DNA of 64,000 nt from Micromonospora sp. H61 (GCF_018070325.1 NZ_JAGPXY010000007.1:1-64000), one strand, 5' to 3'; counted from the stretch's first letter, positions 10,216-19,675 are shown. Notes: a model not told the origin generated them from the letters alone. Numbers and translations are program-made.

Positions 10216-11718
10216 TCAGAAGCCGCGGGCCAGCCGGTAGTACGCCTGGTTCCAGCGCAGCTCGTCGGCGAAACGGCGGGGCTCCGTGGCGGCGTCGATG
10301 ACGACGAGCTCGGTGCGGCTCATCTCCGCCAGGTCGTGCAGCTCCTCCACGCCCACCGCCTGAGACAGCACTGTGTGGTGCGGGGCGCCCGCGGTGATCC
10401 ACGCCTCGGCCGAGACCGGCAGGTCGGGGCGCGGACGCCAGACGGCACGGGCAACCGGCAACCGGCGCAGCGGCTGCGGCGGCGCCACCACGTCGATCTC
10501 GTTGGCCACCAGCCGGAAACGCTCCCCCATGTCGGACAACCCGAGCACCACTGCCGGACCGGGTGCGGCGTCGAACACCAGCCGGACCGGGTCCTCCCGG
10601 CCACCGATGCTCAGCGGATGGATCTCCACGTTGGGCACGCCGGAGGCGATCGTCGGGCAGACCTCCAGCATGTGGGCGCCGAGCACCAACTCGTTGCCCG
10701 GAGTGAGGTCGTAGGTGTAGTCCTCCATGAACGACGTGCCGCCGCTCACGCCCACCGACATCGCCTTGAGGGTGCGGACCAGGACCGAGGTCTTCCAGTC
10801 GCCCTCACCGCCGAAGCCGTAGCCGTCCGCCATCAGCCGCTGCACGGCGATGCCCGGCAGCTGACGCAGCCCCCCGAGGTCCTCGAAGTTCGTCGTGAAG
10901 GCCCGGAACCCGCCCGCGTCCAGGAAGGCGCGCATACCCAACTCCACCCGCGCGGCGTACCGCAGCGAGTCGTGCTGCTCGCCGCCGGGCAGCAGCTCGC
11001 TGACGATGCGGTAGGTGTCCTCGTACTCCTTGACCAGGTCGTCCACCTGCGCGTCGGTGACCTCGCCGACCACCTCGACCAGGTCGTTGACGCCGTAGGT
11101 GTTGACCGAGACCCCGAACCGCAGCTCGGCCTCGACCTTGTCACCCTCGGTCACCGCGACGTCGCGCATGTTGTCGCCGAAGCGGGCCAGGCGCAGCGAC
11201 CGCATCGCCGACCAACCCAGCGCGGCGCGGGCCCACGCCCCGATCCGAGTGGTCACCCGCGGGTCGCTGACGTGCCCGGCCACTGTCTTACGGGCCACAC
11301 CGAGACGCGTCTGGATGTACCCGAACTCACGGTCGCCGTGGGCGGCCTGGTTCAGGTTCATGAAGTCCATGTCGATGTCGTTCCACGGCAGCAGAACGTT
11401 GGCCTGGGTGTGCAGGTGCAGCAGCGGTGTCTGCAACGCGTCCAGGCCGGAGATCCACATCTTGGCCGGTGAGAACGTGTGCATCCAGGCGATGACCCCG
11501 ACGGCACCCTGAGCGGCGGCGTCCCGGCAGACCTGCAGAATCTCACCACTGTTGGTCAGGACGGGCTTCCAGACCACGCGGGCGGGAATCTGCGGCGAGT
11601 CGTCGAGCGCCGCCGCGATCTGGCGAGACTGCTCGGCCACCTGGCGGAGCGTCTCCTCGCCGTACATGCCTTGGCTGCCGGTGAGGAACCAGATCTCGGG
11701 TTCGGTGTGTGGTGCCAT
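10216..11718 (-). CDS. araA: L-arabinose isomerase
   Basis: Cytoplasmic enzyme converting L-arabinose to L-ribulose, the first step of the AraABD route. At 500 residues it has the standard family length. The N-terminus [17 protein letters not shown] is diagnostic, and [14 protein letters not shown] with [11 protein letters not shown] are conserved active-site segments. The ATG at 11718 has GGAAGG 7 nt upstream; an upstream in-frame extension would run through the permease gene and is rejected. It is the distal gene of a run that starts with araB, 26 bp after the yjfF-like permease. A strong terminator follows. Confidence 0.96.
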   Translation of the reverse strand: MAPHTEPEIWFLTGSQGMYGEETLRQVAEQSRQIAAALDDSPQIPARVVWKPVLTNSGEILQVCRDAAAQGAVGVIAWMHTFSPAKMWISGLDALQTPLLHLHTQANVLLPWNDIDMDFMNLNQAAHGDREFGYIQTRLGVARKTVAGHVSDPRVTTRIGAWARAALGWSAMRSLRLARFGDNMRDVAVTEGDKVEAELRFGVSVNTYGVNDLVEVVGEVTDAQVDDLVKEYEDTYRIVSELLPGGEQHDSLRYAARVELGMRAFLDAGGFRAFTTNFEDLGGLRQLPGIAVQRLMADGYGFGGEGDWKTSVLVRTLKAMSVGVSGGTSFMEDYTYDLTPGNELVLGAHMLEVCPTIASGVPNVEIHPLSIGGREDPVRLVFDAAPGPAVVLGLSDMGERFRLVANEIDVVAPPQPLRRLPVARAVWRPRPDLPVSAEAWITAGAPHHTVLSQAVGVEELHDLAEMSRTELVVIDAATEPRRFADELRWNQAYYRLARGF

Positions 11719-11744
11719 GGAGTTGCCTTCCGCGAGAGGGGCGG

Positions 11745-12734
11745 TCACTTGTAACGGATTCCGATGAGGCGCTGAAGGAGGATGAACGCGAAGAGCAGAC
11801 CACCAATCACGATCTTGGTCCACCAGGAGTTGAGGCTCCCGTCGAAGGTGATGAGAGTCTGGATCACGCCGAGAACCAGCACGCCGAGCACCGTGCCGAA
11901 GACGTAACCCGCCCCGCCGGTGAGCACCGTGCCACCGATGACGACGGCGGCGATGACGTCCAGCTCCATCCCCACCGCGATCAGCGGCGCGCCGGAGAGG
12001 GTGTAGAAGGACAGCAGGATCCCGCCGATGGCCGAGCACAGACCACTGATCGTGTAGACGGCGATCCGGGTCCGTCCCACCGGCAGGCCCATCAGCAGCG
12101 CCGACTGCGGGTTGCCGCCGATGGCGTACACGTTACGTCCCAACCGGGTGTAGGCCAGCGTGTACGCGGCGATGACGACCACCACGAAGGCGATCAGCAC
12201 GCTGATCGACACGAAGTTGCCCCGTGGGTCCCCGATCCGCTCCTGCGACATCGAGGTCCAGAACCCGTCGGTGATCGGGATCGACGCGCCGGAGATGAAG
12301 GTGCACATGCCCCGGGCGAAGAACATCCCGGCGAGCGTGACGATGAACGGCTGGATCTCGAAGAAGTGGATGACGCAGCCCATCAACAGGCCGAGCGTCG
12401 GGCCGATGAGCAGGGCGATGACCAGCACCAGCGCCGCCGGCATGCCGTCCTGCAGCAGAGCGGCCGACACCATCGCCGTCATGGCGACCACCGAACCGAC
12501 CGACAGGTCGATGCCACCGGTGAGGATCACGAAGGTCATGCCCACCGCGACGACGAGCAGGAAGCCGTTGTCGATGAAGACGTTGAAGATGACCTGGACG
12601 TTGGAGAACGCCGTGTACTGCGAGACGCCGATGCCGTACATCACCAGCAGCAGGGCGAGCGTCGCCAGAACCGGTATCTGCTTCCTCGGCAGCCGGAACC
12701 GGGTACGACCGGCGGTAAGCGTTCCAGTGGTCAT
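11745..12734 (-). CDS. yjfF: Sugar ABC transporter permease (YjfF type)
   Basis: Integral membrane permease of 329 residues, CUT2 family, with family stretches [20 protein letters not shown] and [19 protein letters not shown]. It resembles YjfF of the E. coli galactofuranose importer, where two different permeases pair. Here it follows a YtfT-like permease with an ATGA overlap (12731-12734) and precedes araA. Placement inside an arabinose operon suggests arabinose or arabinan-derived sugar as substrate rather than galactofuranose (inference). Confidence 0.92.
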   Translation of the reverse strand: MTTGTLTAGRTRFRLPRKQIPVLATLALLLVMYGIGVSQYTAFSNVQVIFNVFIDNGFLLVVAVGMTFVILTGGIDLSVGSVVAMTAMVSAALLQDGMPAALVLVIALLIGPTLGLLMGCVIHFFEIQPFIVTLAGMFFARGMCTFISGASIPITDGFWTSMSQERIGDPRGNFVSISVLIAFVVVVIAAYTLAYTRLGRNVYAIGGNPQSALLMGLPVGRTRIAVYTISGLCSAIGGILLSFYTLSGAPLIAVGMELDVIAAVVIGGTVLTGGAGYVFGTVLGVLVLGVIQTLITFDGSLNSWWTKIVIGGLLFAFILLQRLIGIRYK

Positions 12735-13801
12735 GCCGGCACCTGCTCCTTCGGCTTGTCGGCGATGGTGGCGGGCGGCGGGACGTTACGCCTACGTCGA
12801 CTGAACCGGGCCCGGAAGGCCGGCGCCTGGATGAGGCAGACGGCGATGACGACGACCGCCTTGAACAGCAGCGAGGTCTGCGGTGAGATGTCCATGGCGT
12901 ACACGGTGGTGGTCAGGGTCTGGATGATCAGCGCGCCGATGATCGTGCCACTCAGGAAGAACCGGCCGCCCGCGAGGGACGTACCGCCGATGACGACCGC
13001 GAGGATCGCGTCCAGCTCGACCCAGAGGCCGGCGGCGTTGCCGTCGGCGCTGGAGACGTTGGCCGTCATCATGAAACCGGCGACCGCGGCACAGGCGGCG
13101 CTGATCACGTACGCCAGGAAGATGACCCGACTGGACCGGATGCCGGCGAGCCGGCTGGCCATGGCGTTGCCGCCCACCGACTCGATGATCATGCCGAGTG
13201 CGGTGCGACGGGTGAACGCGGCGACCAGCAGGGCCGCGGCGAGCGCGATGAAGATGGCCAGCGGCAGGGTCAACGCGTGGCCCAGGCCGATCGCCCGGTA
13301 CGGCTCGGAGTTGATGGTGATGATCTGACCCTCGGTGATCAGCTGGGCGAGACCCCGGCCGGCGACCATCAGGATCAGGGTGGCGATGATCGGTTGAATC
13401 CCGATCACGGCCACCAGCACCCCGTTCCAGGCGCCGAGCACCAGCGAGACGCCCATCGCCAAGGCGAGGGCGGTCACCACCACGCCAAGGCTGTTCTGGT
13501 CGGGCTGCTTGCTGATGTACATGCAGGCGATCGCGCCGCTGATCGCGCAGAGCGAGCCCACCGACAGGTCGATGCCGCCGGTGGAGATGACCAGGGTCAT
13601 GCCCAGCGCGACGAGGATCAGCGGTGCGCTCAGCCGCAGGATGTCGATCGGCGTGCCGTACAGGTGCCCGTCCTTGAGCTCGATGGACAGGAACCCGGGC
13701 CGGTAGATCGTGTTCGCGGCGAGCATGACGAACAGCACGGCGGCGGGCCAGAACAGCCGGTGACCGATCATCGTCCGATAGCGGCTCGTGGTGTCGTTCA
13801 T
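12731..13801 (-). CDS. Sugar ABC transporter permease (YtfT type)
   Basis: Membrane permease of 356 residues, CUT2 family, partner of the YjfF-like protein. Recognisable segments are [20 protein letters not shown] and LAVVIGGTSLAGGRFFLSGT. The start at 13801 overlaps the ATPase stop (ATGA at 13798-13801); the longer upstream frame overlaps the ATPase gene and is rejected. Four consecutive genes (ATPase, two permeases and, after 26 bp, araA) are tightly packed, consistent with one transcript. Confidence 0.92.
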   Translation of the reverse strand: MNDTTSRYRTMIGHRLFWPAAVLFVMLAANTIYRPGFLSIELKDGHLYGTPIDILRLSAPLILVALGMTLVISTGGIDLSVGSLCAISGAIACMYISKQPDQNSLGVVVTALALAMGVSLVLGAWNGVLVAVIGIQPIIATLILMVAGRGLAQLITEGQIITINSEPYRAIGLGHALTLPLAIFIALAAALLVAAFTRRTALGMIIESVGGNAMASRLAGIRSSRVIFLAYVISAACAAVAGFMMTANVSSADGNAAGLWVELDAILAVVIGGTSLAGGRFFLSGTIIGALIIQTLTTTVYAMDISPQTSLLFKAVVVIAVCLIQAPAFRARFSRRRRNVPPPATIADKPKEQVPA

Positions 13802-15339
13802 CGGTCTGCCTCCTCCCGGTGGGATCCGCTGGCGATGGTCTGCATGATGCGGTCGGCGTCCAGGCTCTCGTCGTTGGCGAGCTGCGCGACCATCTGCCGG
13901 TCCCGCATGACGGCCACCTTGTGGCTGAGGCGCAGCACCTCCTCCAGCTCGGCGGAGATGAACAGCACCGCCATGCCACCGTCGGACAGCTGCGTCACGA
14001 GCTTCTGGATCTCGGTCTTCGCCCCGATGTCGATGCCCCGGGTGGGCTCGTCGAGGATCAGCAGTCGCGGCTCGGTGATCAGCCACCGGGCCAGCAGCAC
14101 CTTCTGCTGGTTACCGCCGGAGAGGTTGCGTACCGGCACCTCCGGGTCGGCGGGCCGGATGTTGAGGGCCTTGACGTACTTGTCGACCAGCTCGTCCTGG
14201 CGACGACGCGGAATGGGCCGCAGCCAGCCGCGGGCCGCCTGCATGGCGAGGATCATGTTCTCGCGGACCGACAGGTCCGCGACGATCCCCTCGGCCCGGC
14301 GGTTCTCCGAACAGAAGCCCACGCCGTGGTCGATGGCCTGCGCGGGGGTGCGCAGGCTGCTCGCCGTGCCGTCGATCGCGACCTGGCCGCCGTCGGTCCG
14401 GTCGGCGCCGAACAGCAACCGCGCGACCTCGGTACGCCCCGAGCCCAGCAGGCCGGCCAGGCCCACCACCTCGCCGGCGTGGATGGTGAGGCTGAACGGC
14501 TCGACAGCACCCGCCCGACCGAAGTTCGACACCGCCACCAGGGGGGTGCCCTCCTCCAGCGCGGCCAGGTCCCGCCGGGAGTGCTCCTCGATGCCCTCCA
14601 GGACGTCGAGCTCCTTGCCGATCATCTTCTCGACCAGGGAGAGCTGGGGCAGCTCGGTGGTGAGGTACTCACCGACGAGCCCGCCGTTGCGCAGCACCGT
14701 GATCCGGTCGGCGATCTCGTAGACCTGGTCGAGGAAGTGGGTCACGAACAGGATCGCGATGCCCTCGTCGCGCAGTTGCCGCATGATGCGGAACAGCTGC
14801 GCCACCTCGCCGGCGTCGAGGCTGGACGTCGGCTCGTCCAGGATCAGCACCCGGGCCTTGATGTCGATGGCGCGGGCGATGGCGACCATCTGCTGGATCG
14901 CGAGCGAGTACGAGCCGAGTGGCGCGCTGACGTCGAGGTCGAGGTCGAGGCGGGCCAGCAGGGCTCGGGCGCGGCGGCGGACCTCACCCCAGCGGACGGC
15001 GCCGAAGACCCGAGGCTCACGGCCGATGAAGATGTTCTCCGCCACCGAGAGGTTGGTGCAGAGGTTGACTTCCTGGAAAACGGTGCTCACACCGGCGGCG
15101 GTCGCCTGCATCGGCCCGGTGAACGACACTGGCTCGCCGTCGAGGGTGATCGCGCCCTCATCGGTGTCGTAGACGCCGGTGAGCACCTTGATGAGGGTGG
15201 ATTTGCCGGCGCCGTTCTCGCCCATCAGGGCGTGCACCTCGCCGGGAAAGAGCCGGAAGTTGACGTCGTGGAGTGCGCGCACCCCGGGGAAGGACTTGCT
15301 GATCCCGGTCATCGTCAGGACCGGACGGCTATCCGTCAT
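13798..15339 (-). CDS. Sugar ABC transporter ATP-binding protein (YtfR type)
   Basis: Double-domain ABC ATPase of about 513 residues energising the YtfT/YjfF-like permeases. N-terminal Walker A is GENGAGKST, with Walker B LILDEPTSSLD. The C-terminal domain has signature LSGGNQQKV and [13 protein letters not shown]. The ATG at 15339 (MTDSRPVL) is preferred because AGAAGAGG lies 9 nt upstream; a GTG ten codons earlier at 15369 lacks a ribosome site. Two hairpins separate it from the binding-protein gene upstream. Confidence 0.93.
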   Translation of the reverse strand: MTDSRPVLTMTGISKSFPGVRALHDVNFRLFPGEVHALMGENGAGKSTLIKVLTGVYDTDEGAITLDGEPVSFTGPMQATAAGVSTVFQEVNLCTNLSVAENIFIGREPRVFGAVRWGEVRRRARALLARLDLDLDVSAPLGSYSLAIQQMVAIARAIDIKARVLILDEPTSSLDAGEVAQLFRIMRQLRDEGIAILFVTHFLDQVYEIADRITVLRNGGLVGEYLTTELPQLSLVEKMIGKELDVLEGIEEHSRRDLAALEEGTPLVAVSNFGRAGAVEPFSLTIHAGEVVGLAGLLGSGRTEVARLLFGADRTDGGQVAIDGTASSLRTPAQAIDHGVGFCSENRRAEGIVADLSVRENMILAMQAARGWLRPIPRRRQDELVDKYVKALNIRPADPEVPVRNLSGGNQQKVLLARWLITEPRLLILDEPTRGIDIGAKTEIQKLVTQLSDGGMAVLFISAELEEVLRLSHKVAVMRDRQMVAQLANDESLDADRIMQTIASGSHREEADR

Positions 15340-15390
15340 CCCATCAGACCTCTTCTGGGTTGTCGACACGGAAGGGCCGCTACGCTCCCG

Positions 15391-15436
15391 CCACGCCCGC
15401 CCGGTCGTCCCTGGGGGGCCGCTCGGGCGGGCGTGG
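15391..15436 (-). terminator. Second intercistronic inverted repeat
   Basis: A 13-bp perfect inverted repeat (15391-15403 and 15424-15436) with a 20-nt loop lies between the hairpin after the binding-protein gene and the ATPase gene. It may be a transcript-stabilising or attenuating stem. Confidence 0.45.
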
Positions 15437-15492
15437 TTCGGAGGTCGTCGCGGGCCAAGCCCGGTCCGTTTCGGGTAGGGAAGCGACGCGGC

Positions 15493-15520
15493 GGGGCCGC
15501 CACGCGAACGCGGCGACCCC
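15493..15520 (-). terminator. UUCG hairpin after the sugar-binding protein gene
   Basis: On the minus strand a 12-bp stem with two wobble pairs closes a TTCG loop, 9 bp after the stop codon. It parallels the hairpin between chvE and mmsA and would favour high expression of the binding protein. Confidence 0.65.
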
Positions 15521-15528
15521 GTCGTCGA

Positions 15529-16533
15529 TCAGTACTTACGGTTGGGCAGAGCTTCCTTGGCCTGCTCGGTCGTGAAGGTGGTCTCCTCGGTCTCGATCCG
15601 AGGCGGCACCTCCTCGCCCGCGTGGACCTTCTTGGCCAGGTCCATCAGCTGCGGGCCGAGCAGCGGGCTGCACTCCGCGATGAAGTTGAACTTCCCGTCG
15701 GCGAGAGCCTGCATGCCGTCCTTGACGGCGTCGACGGTGATGATGGTGATGTCCTTGCCGGGCACCTTGCCGGCGGCGTTGATCGCCTCGAGCGCGCCCA
15801 GACCCATGTCGTCGTTGTGCGCGAACAACACGTCGATCTTCTTGTTGGCCTTGAGGAACTGCTCCATGACCTGCTTGCCGCCGGCCCGGGTGAAGTCACC
15901 CGGCTGGGAAGCGATGATCTTCAGGTTCGGGTTGGCGGCGATCGCCTCACCGAAGCCCTTCTTGCGATCGTTCGCCGGCGCCGCACCGGTGTTGCCCTGC
16001 AGCTCGACGATGTTCACCGGGCCCGAGGCGGTCTTCTTCTGCTCGACCAGCCACTCACCGGCGAGCCGGCCCTCCTTGACGAAGTCCGAGCCGAGGAAGG
16101 TCTTGTACAGCGACTTGTCGGCCGAGTCCACCGAGCGGTCGGTCAGGATGACCGGGATGTCGGCGTCCTTGGCCTCCTTGAGCACGGTGTCCCAACCGGA
16201 CTCCACCACCGGCGAGAAGGCGATGACGTCGACCTTCTGCTGGATGTAGTTGCGGATCGCCTTGATCTGGTTTTCCTGCTTCTGCTGAGCGTCGTCGAAC
16301 TTCAGCTCGATCCCGGCCGCCGCGGCGGCCTCCTTGATCGAGGTGGTGTTCGCGGTACGCCACCCGCTCTCCGCACCGACCTGGGAGAAGCCCATCGTGA
16401 TCTTGCCGTCGTCCGTGGTGCCGCCGCCGCCCGTGTCGCTGTTGCCGCAGGCCGCCACGCCGCCGACCAGCAGCACGCTGGCGAGGACCGCGGCAGCGCG
16501 CCACGGAGCGGACTGCGTTCGCATCTTTCCCAT
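15529..16533 (-). CDS. Sugar ABC transporter substrate-binding lipoprotein (YtfQ type)
   Basis: Exported binding protein of 334 residues with lipobox VAAC near residue 28, a Gly/Thr-rich linker, and a type 1 periplasmic binding fold. Segments KITMGFSQVGAESGWR, VILTDRSVD and FAHNDDMGLGALEAI match the YtfQ group that binds furanose sugars. The ATG at 16533 has AAGGAG upstream; an in-frame extension to 16572 is not supported. It lies 129 bp after araD and 15 genes' worth of tightly packed sugar functions surround it, so arabinose is the likely ligand (inference). Confidence 0.92.
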   Translation of the reverse strand: MGKMRTQSAPWRAAAVLASVLLVGGVAACGNSDTGGGGTTDDGKITMGFSQVGAESGWRTANTTSIKEAAAAAGIELKFDDAQQKQENQIKAIRNYIQQKVDVIAFSPVVESGWDTVLKEAKDADIPVILTDRSVDSADKSLYKTFLGSDFVKEGRLAGEWLVEQKKTASGPVNIVELQGNTGAAPANDRKKGFGEAIAANPNLKIIASQPGDFTRAGGKQVMEQFLKANKKIDVLFAHNDDMGLGALEAINAAGKVPGKDITIITVDAVKDGMQALADGKFNFIAECSPLLGPQLMDLAKKVHAGEEVPPRIETEETTFTTEQAKEALPNRKY

Positions 16534-16662
16534 CGAATCTCCTTGGCTGGATGTGGTGGGTAACCGCGCCAACCGCCGAGGTGCGAAAGAGCGGCGAACG
16601 CGGGTGGTGCGTGCTGGTGCGTCGTGGTGCAGACCGACGGGTCCCGGGTTATCGGTGCAGGG

Positions 16663-17355
16663 TCAGGAGCCCGCCGGTGCGACTGGTTGTTGGCCGTAGA
16701 CGTTCTGGTAGCGGTCGTAGAGCGAGTCGATGTCGGCCTGTGCCATCGGGACCGGCTGCCCGAGGGTGTGGGCCAGGTGCGCGGTGCGGGCCACGTCCTC
16801 GCACATGACCGCCGCCTTGACCGCCGCGCGGGCGTCGCGGCCGATGGTGAACACGCCGTGGTTGCGCATCAGCACCGCGGGCGAGCGGTGCCCGGCGAGC
16901 GTGGCGACGATGCCCTTGCCGATGTCGTCACCGCCGATCAGCGCGAACGGGCCGATCGGGATCTCCCCACCGAACTCGTCAGCCTGGGCCGTGAGGTGGC
17001 AGGGGATCGACTCCCCACACGCGGCCCAGGCGGTCGCGTACGAGCTGTGCGTGTGCACGACCCCACCGACCTCGGGCATGGCCCGGTAGACGTAGGCGTG
17101 GGCGGCGGTGTCGCTGGACGGGGCGAAGTCGCCCTCGACGAGAACGCCGTCGAGGTCGCACACCACCATCGTGGCCGCGGTGAGGTCGTCGTAGCTCACC
17201 CCACTCGGCTTGATCACCATCAGATCCTGGCCGGGGACCCGCGCGGAGACGTTGCCGGACGTCCAGGCGACCAGGTTGTACCGGGTCAGCTCGGCGTGCA
17301 GGCGGGCGACGGTCTCGCGCAGCTCGCCGACCTGTCGGGTCACCTCGGCGTTCAC
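16663..17355 (-). CDS. araD: L-ribulose-5-phosphate 4-epimerase
   Basis: Class II aldolase-fold enzyme of 230 residues that converts L-ribulose 5-phosphate to D-xylulose 5-phosphate, entering the pentose phosphate pathway. TSGNVSAR and KPSGV are phosphate-site motifs. The zinc ligands are visible as HTHSSYA and the later H in RNHGVF. The GTG start at 17355 overlaps the araB stop (GTGA at 17352-17355). L-fuculose-phosphate aldolase is the family alternative, but pairing with araB and araA settles the call. Confidence 0.94.
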   Translation of the reverse strand: MNAEVTRQVGELRETVARLHAELTRYNLVAWTSGNVSARVPGQDLMVIKPSGVSYDDLTAATMVVCDLDGVLVEGDFAPSSDTAAHAYVYRAMPEVGGVVHTHSSYATAWAACGESIPCHLTAQADEFGGEIPIGPFALIGGDDIGKGIVATLAGHRSPAVLMRNHGVFTIGRDARAAVKAAVMCEDVARTAHLAHTLGQPVPMAQADIDSLYDRYQNVYGQQPVAPAGS

Positions 17356-19034
17356 GCCACCACCTCCAGCGGGACCTCGTGCGTAGTCGCGGCGGTCTCG
17401 ACCGCCGCGTTGCGGATCGCCCGCAGGCGGAGCATGACGTCGTTGCCGCCACGACCGAAGTGGTCGTGCAGCGCCCGGTACTCGGCGTAGAGGGCGTCGT
17501 AGGCGCGGGCCCGCTCGGGGTCCGGACGGTAGACGGCCTCGTGCACCCGGCCCATCGCCTGCGACGCCTCGTGGATCGAGGGGAACTCGCCGGCGGCGAC
17601 GGCGGCGTGGATCGCCGAGCCCAGCGCCGGCCCCTGGGCCGAGGCGATGATGTTCAGCGGTCGCCTGGTCACGTCGGCGTAGATCTGCATCAGCAGCGCG
17701 TTGTTGGTCAGACCACCGGCGATCACCAGGTCGTTCACCGGGACTCCGGCGTCGACGAACGCCTCGATGATCATCCGGGTGCCGTACGCGGTGGACTCCA
17801 GCAGGGCCCGGTAGATGTCCGCCGGCCGGGTGGCCAGGGTCATGCCGACGATCATCCCGCTGAGGTCGTGGTTGACCAGCAGGGAACGGTTGCCGTTCCA
17901 CCAGTCCAACGCGATCAGGCCGTGCGCGCCGACGGGCTGACTCGCGGCCAGCTCGGTGAGGCGCTCGTGCGAGTCGACGCCGGCCGGAGCGGCGTGCTCG
18001 ACGAACCAGCCGAAGATGTCGCCGACACCGCTCTGCCCGGCCTCGTAACCCCACGCGCCGGGGCTGATGCCGCCGTCCACCACACCGCACATGCCGGCCA
18101 CCTCGGCGACCTCCGCGCCGTTGACGACGTGGCAGGTCGAGGTGCCCATGATGGCGACCAGCCGACCGGGCTGCACCGCCTGCGCGGATGCCGCGGTGAC
18201 GTGCGCGTCGACGTTGCCGACGGCCACCGCGATCCCCGCCGGCAGGCCGGTCCAGGCGGCGGCCTGGGCGGTGAGCGCGCCGGCCCGGGCCCCGAGGGGC
18301 AGCAGCGGGCCGTCCAGCTTCGCCACGAAGTCGCCGAAGTTGGGGTTGAGCGCGGTCAGGAAGCCCTCGGAGGGGTAGTGACCGTCCTGCAGAATGCCCT
18401 TGTAGCCGGCCGTGCAGACGTTGCGCGTCTCGGTGCCGCAGAGCTGCCAGACGATCCAGTCGGCCGCCTCGATGAAGCGCTCGGCCCGGTCGTAGACCTC
18501 CGGGTCCTCCTCCAGGATCTGCAGGCCCTTGGCGTACTGCCACTCGGCGGAGATCTTGCCGCCGTACCGGCCGATCCACGGCTCGGCCCGCTCATGGGCC
18601 AGCGCGTTGATCCGGTCGGCGTGCGGCTGCGCGGCGTGGTGCTTCCACAGCTTGACCCAGGCGTGCGGTCGGTCGCGCAGCTCGGGTGTCTCGCACAGCG
18701 GGGTGCCGTCGGCGAGCGTCGGCAGCACGGTGCAGGCGGTGAAGTCGATGCCGATGCCGACCACCGCCGCCGGGTCCACCCCCGCGGCGGACACCGCCGC
18801 CGGGACGGCGTACCGCAGAACGTCGCGGTAGTCCTGCGGGTTCTGCAGGGCCCAGTCCGGGGGCAGGGTCCGACCCCCCGGAAGCGCCGCGCTGATCACG
18901 CCATCGCCGTACTCGTGCACCGCGGTCCCCAACTCGGCACCATCGCCGACACGGACCACCAGAGCTCGCCCGGACAGGGTGCCGTAGTCGACACCGACGA
19001 CGTAGCGGTCGTCAGCTCCGTCCACACGGTTCAT
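17352..19034 (-). CDS. araB: Ribulokinase
   Basis: FGGY-family carbohydrate kinase of 560 residues that phosphorylates L-ribulose at O5 with ATP. The N-terminal VVGVDYGTLSGRALVV is the ribulokinase form of the phosphate-1 motif. GIDFTACTVLP, the CGVVDGGISPGAWGYEAGQS region and VIAGGLTNNALLMQIYADV follow. The ATG at 19034 has GGAGGTGA upstream; an extension to 19169 would run through the promoter and operator. It is the first gene of the araB-araD-importer-araA run and is preceded by a LacI-type operator at 19064-19077. Confidence 0.96.
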   Translation of the reverse strand: MNRVDGADDRYVVGVDYGTLSGRALVVRVGDGAELGTAVHEYGDGVISAALPGGRTLPPDWALQNPQDYRDVLRYAVPAAVSAAGVDPAAVVGIGIDFTACTVLPTLADGTPLCETPELRDRPHAWVKLWKHHAAQPHADRINALAHERAEPWIGRYGGKISAEWQYAKGLQILEEDPEVYDRAERFIEAADWIVWQLCGTETRNVCTAGYKGILQDGHYPSEGFLTALNPNFGDFVAKLDGPLLPLGARAGALTAQAAAWTGLPAGIAVAVGNVDAHVTAASAQAVQPGRLVAIMGTSTCHVVNGAEVAEVAGMCGVVDGGISPGAWGYEAGQSGVGDIFGWFVEHAAPAGVDSHERLTELAASQPVGAHGLIALDWWNGNRSLLVNHDLSGMIVGMTLATRPADIYRALLESTAYGTRMIIEAFVDAGVPVNDLVIAGGLTNNALLMQIYADVTRRPLNIIASAQGPALGSAIHAAVAAGEFPSIHEASQAMGRVHEAVYRPDPERARAYDALYAEYRALHDHFGRGGNDVMLRLRAIRNAAVETAATTHEVPLEVVA

Positions 19035-19063
19035 GTGTTCACCTCCACCGTTAACGGGGATAG

Positions 19064-19077
19064 TGTTAACGCTCACA
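19064..19077 (-). promoter_or_regulatory. LacI-type operator in the araB promoter
   Basis: TGTTAACGCTCACA overlaps the promoter. On the minus strand TTGACG lies at 19091-19086, with TAACAC 17 nt downstream at 19068-19063. The layout is almost identical to the chvE promoter. Confidence 0.75.
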
Positions 19078-19333
19078 TCCAGGCTCGTCAAGACATCTAC
19101 CCGCAACAGCTCCGTAACGGAACGCGGAAGGCGGACCGACTCGGGAGGGTAGATAGCGGACCGGTGCAAATCCCAAGATTCCGCCCTTAACTGCGGCAGC
19201 CATCCGACGAATGGGGCCGGCGTCCGGCACGACTGCCGTCCGGAGACCCGTCAACCGGCGGCGCGACAGGTCCAGTGCGCCGCACATCGGGGCATGGCGG
19301 TCCGATAGCGACCACTTGTTCCCCCGGCGATGA

Positions 19334-19347
19334 TGGCAGCGATAACA
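19334..19347. promoter_or_regulatory. Half-degenerate LacI-type box
   Basis: TGGCAGCGATAACA keeps one good half-site (CGATAACA) and a weak other half. It lies 270 bp upstream of the araB operator, in a gene-free stretch. It may be an auxiliary site. Confidence 0.4.
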
Positions 19348-19599
19348 TTCCCGGGGCGTCGCGGTCGCGTGCTCGGATCCGCCCGACAGCCATCGACGGC
19401 CATGCGGGCTCATGGCTGAGCGCTCCGGAGCGCCACCCACCCGGCGCGAAGCCGGACGACGACCCGGTGTTATCGATAACATTCAACGTCTTGACGAGCC
19501 CGCGCCGCCCGGTCGTCCTCGCCCGCCCGATCATGCACCTCACGCCGGCGACCCGACCGCCTGAGCACGCACCTCGCGCCGCCGGTCGCAGGACGCCTC
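19348..19599. other. Gene-free stretch upstream of the ara operon
   Basis: No credible gene was seen from about 19078 to 19599. The interval holds LacI-type boxes at 19334 and 19468. It also holds a 13-bp sequence (19488-19500) that is the exact inverse of 19082-19094 next to the araB -35 element. Confidence 0.5.
19468..19481. promoter_or_regulatory. Perfectly palindromic LacI-type operator
   Basis: TGTTATCGATAACA is a perfect 14-bp palindrome, the most symmetrical of the boxes in the window. It lies 404 bp upstream of the araB operator with no gene starting nearby. It is a candidate auxiliary operator for looping. Confidence 0.62.
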
Positions 19600-19639
19600 G
19601 AGCCGGCGGCCCGACCCCTGTGGGCCGAGCCGCCGGCTC
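19600..19639 (-). terminator. Terminator after the DrrB-like permease gene
   Basis: An 11-bp inverted repeat (19600-19610 and 19629-19639) lies 37 bp past the stop at 19676, at the end of the exporter operon. Confidence 0.5.
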
Positions 19640-19675
19640 TCCGTTGCGTTGGTGGGACCGAGCACGCCGTACGGA

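Noticed and set aside
19488..19600. Divergent promoter starting with TTGACG at 19491
   Set aside because: No -10-like sequence lies at the right distance and no gene follows on the plus strand.
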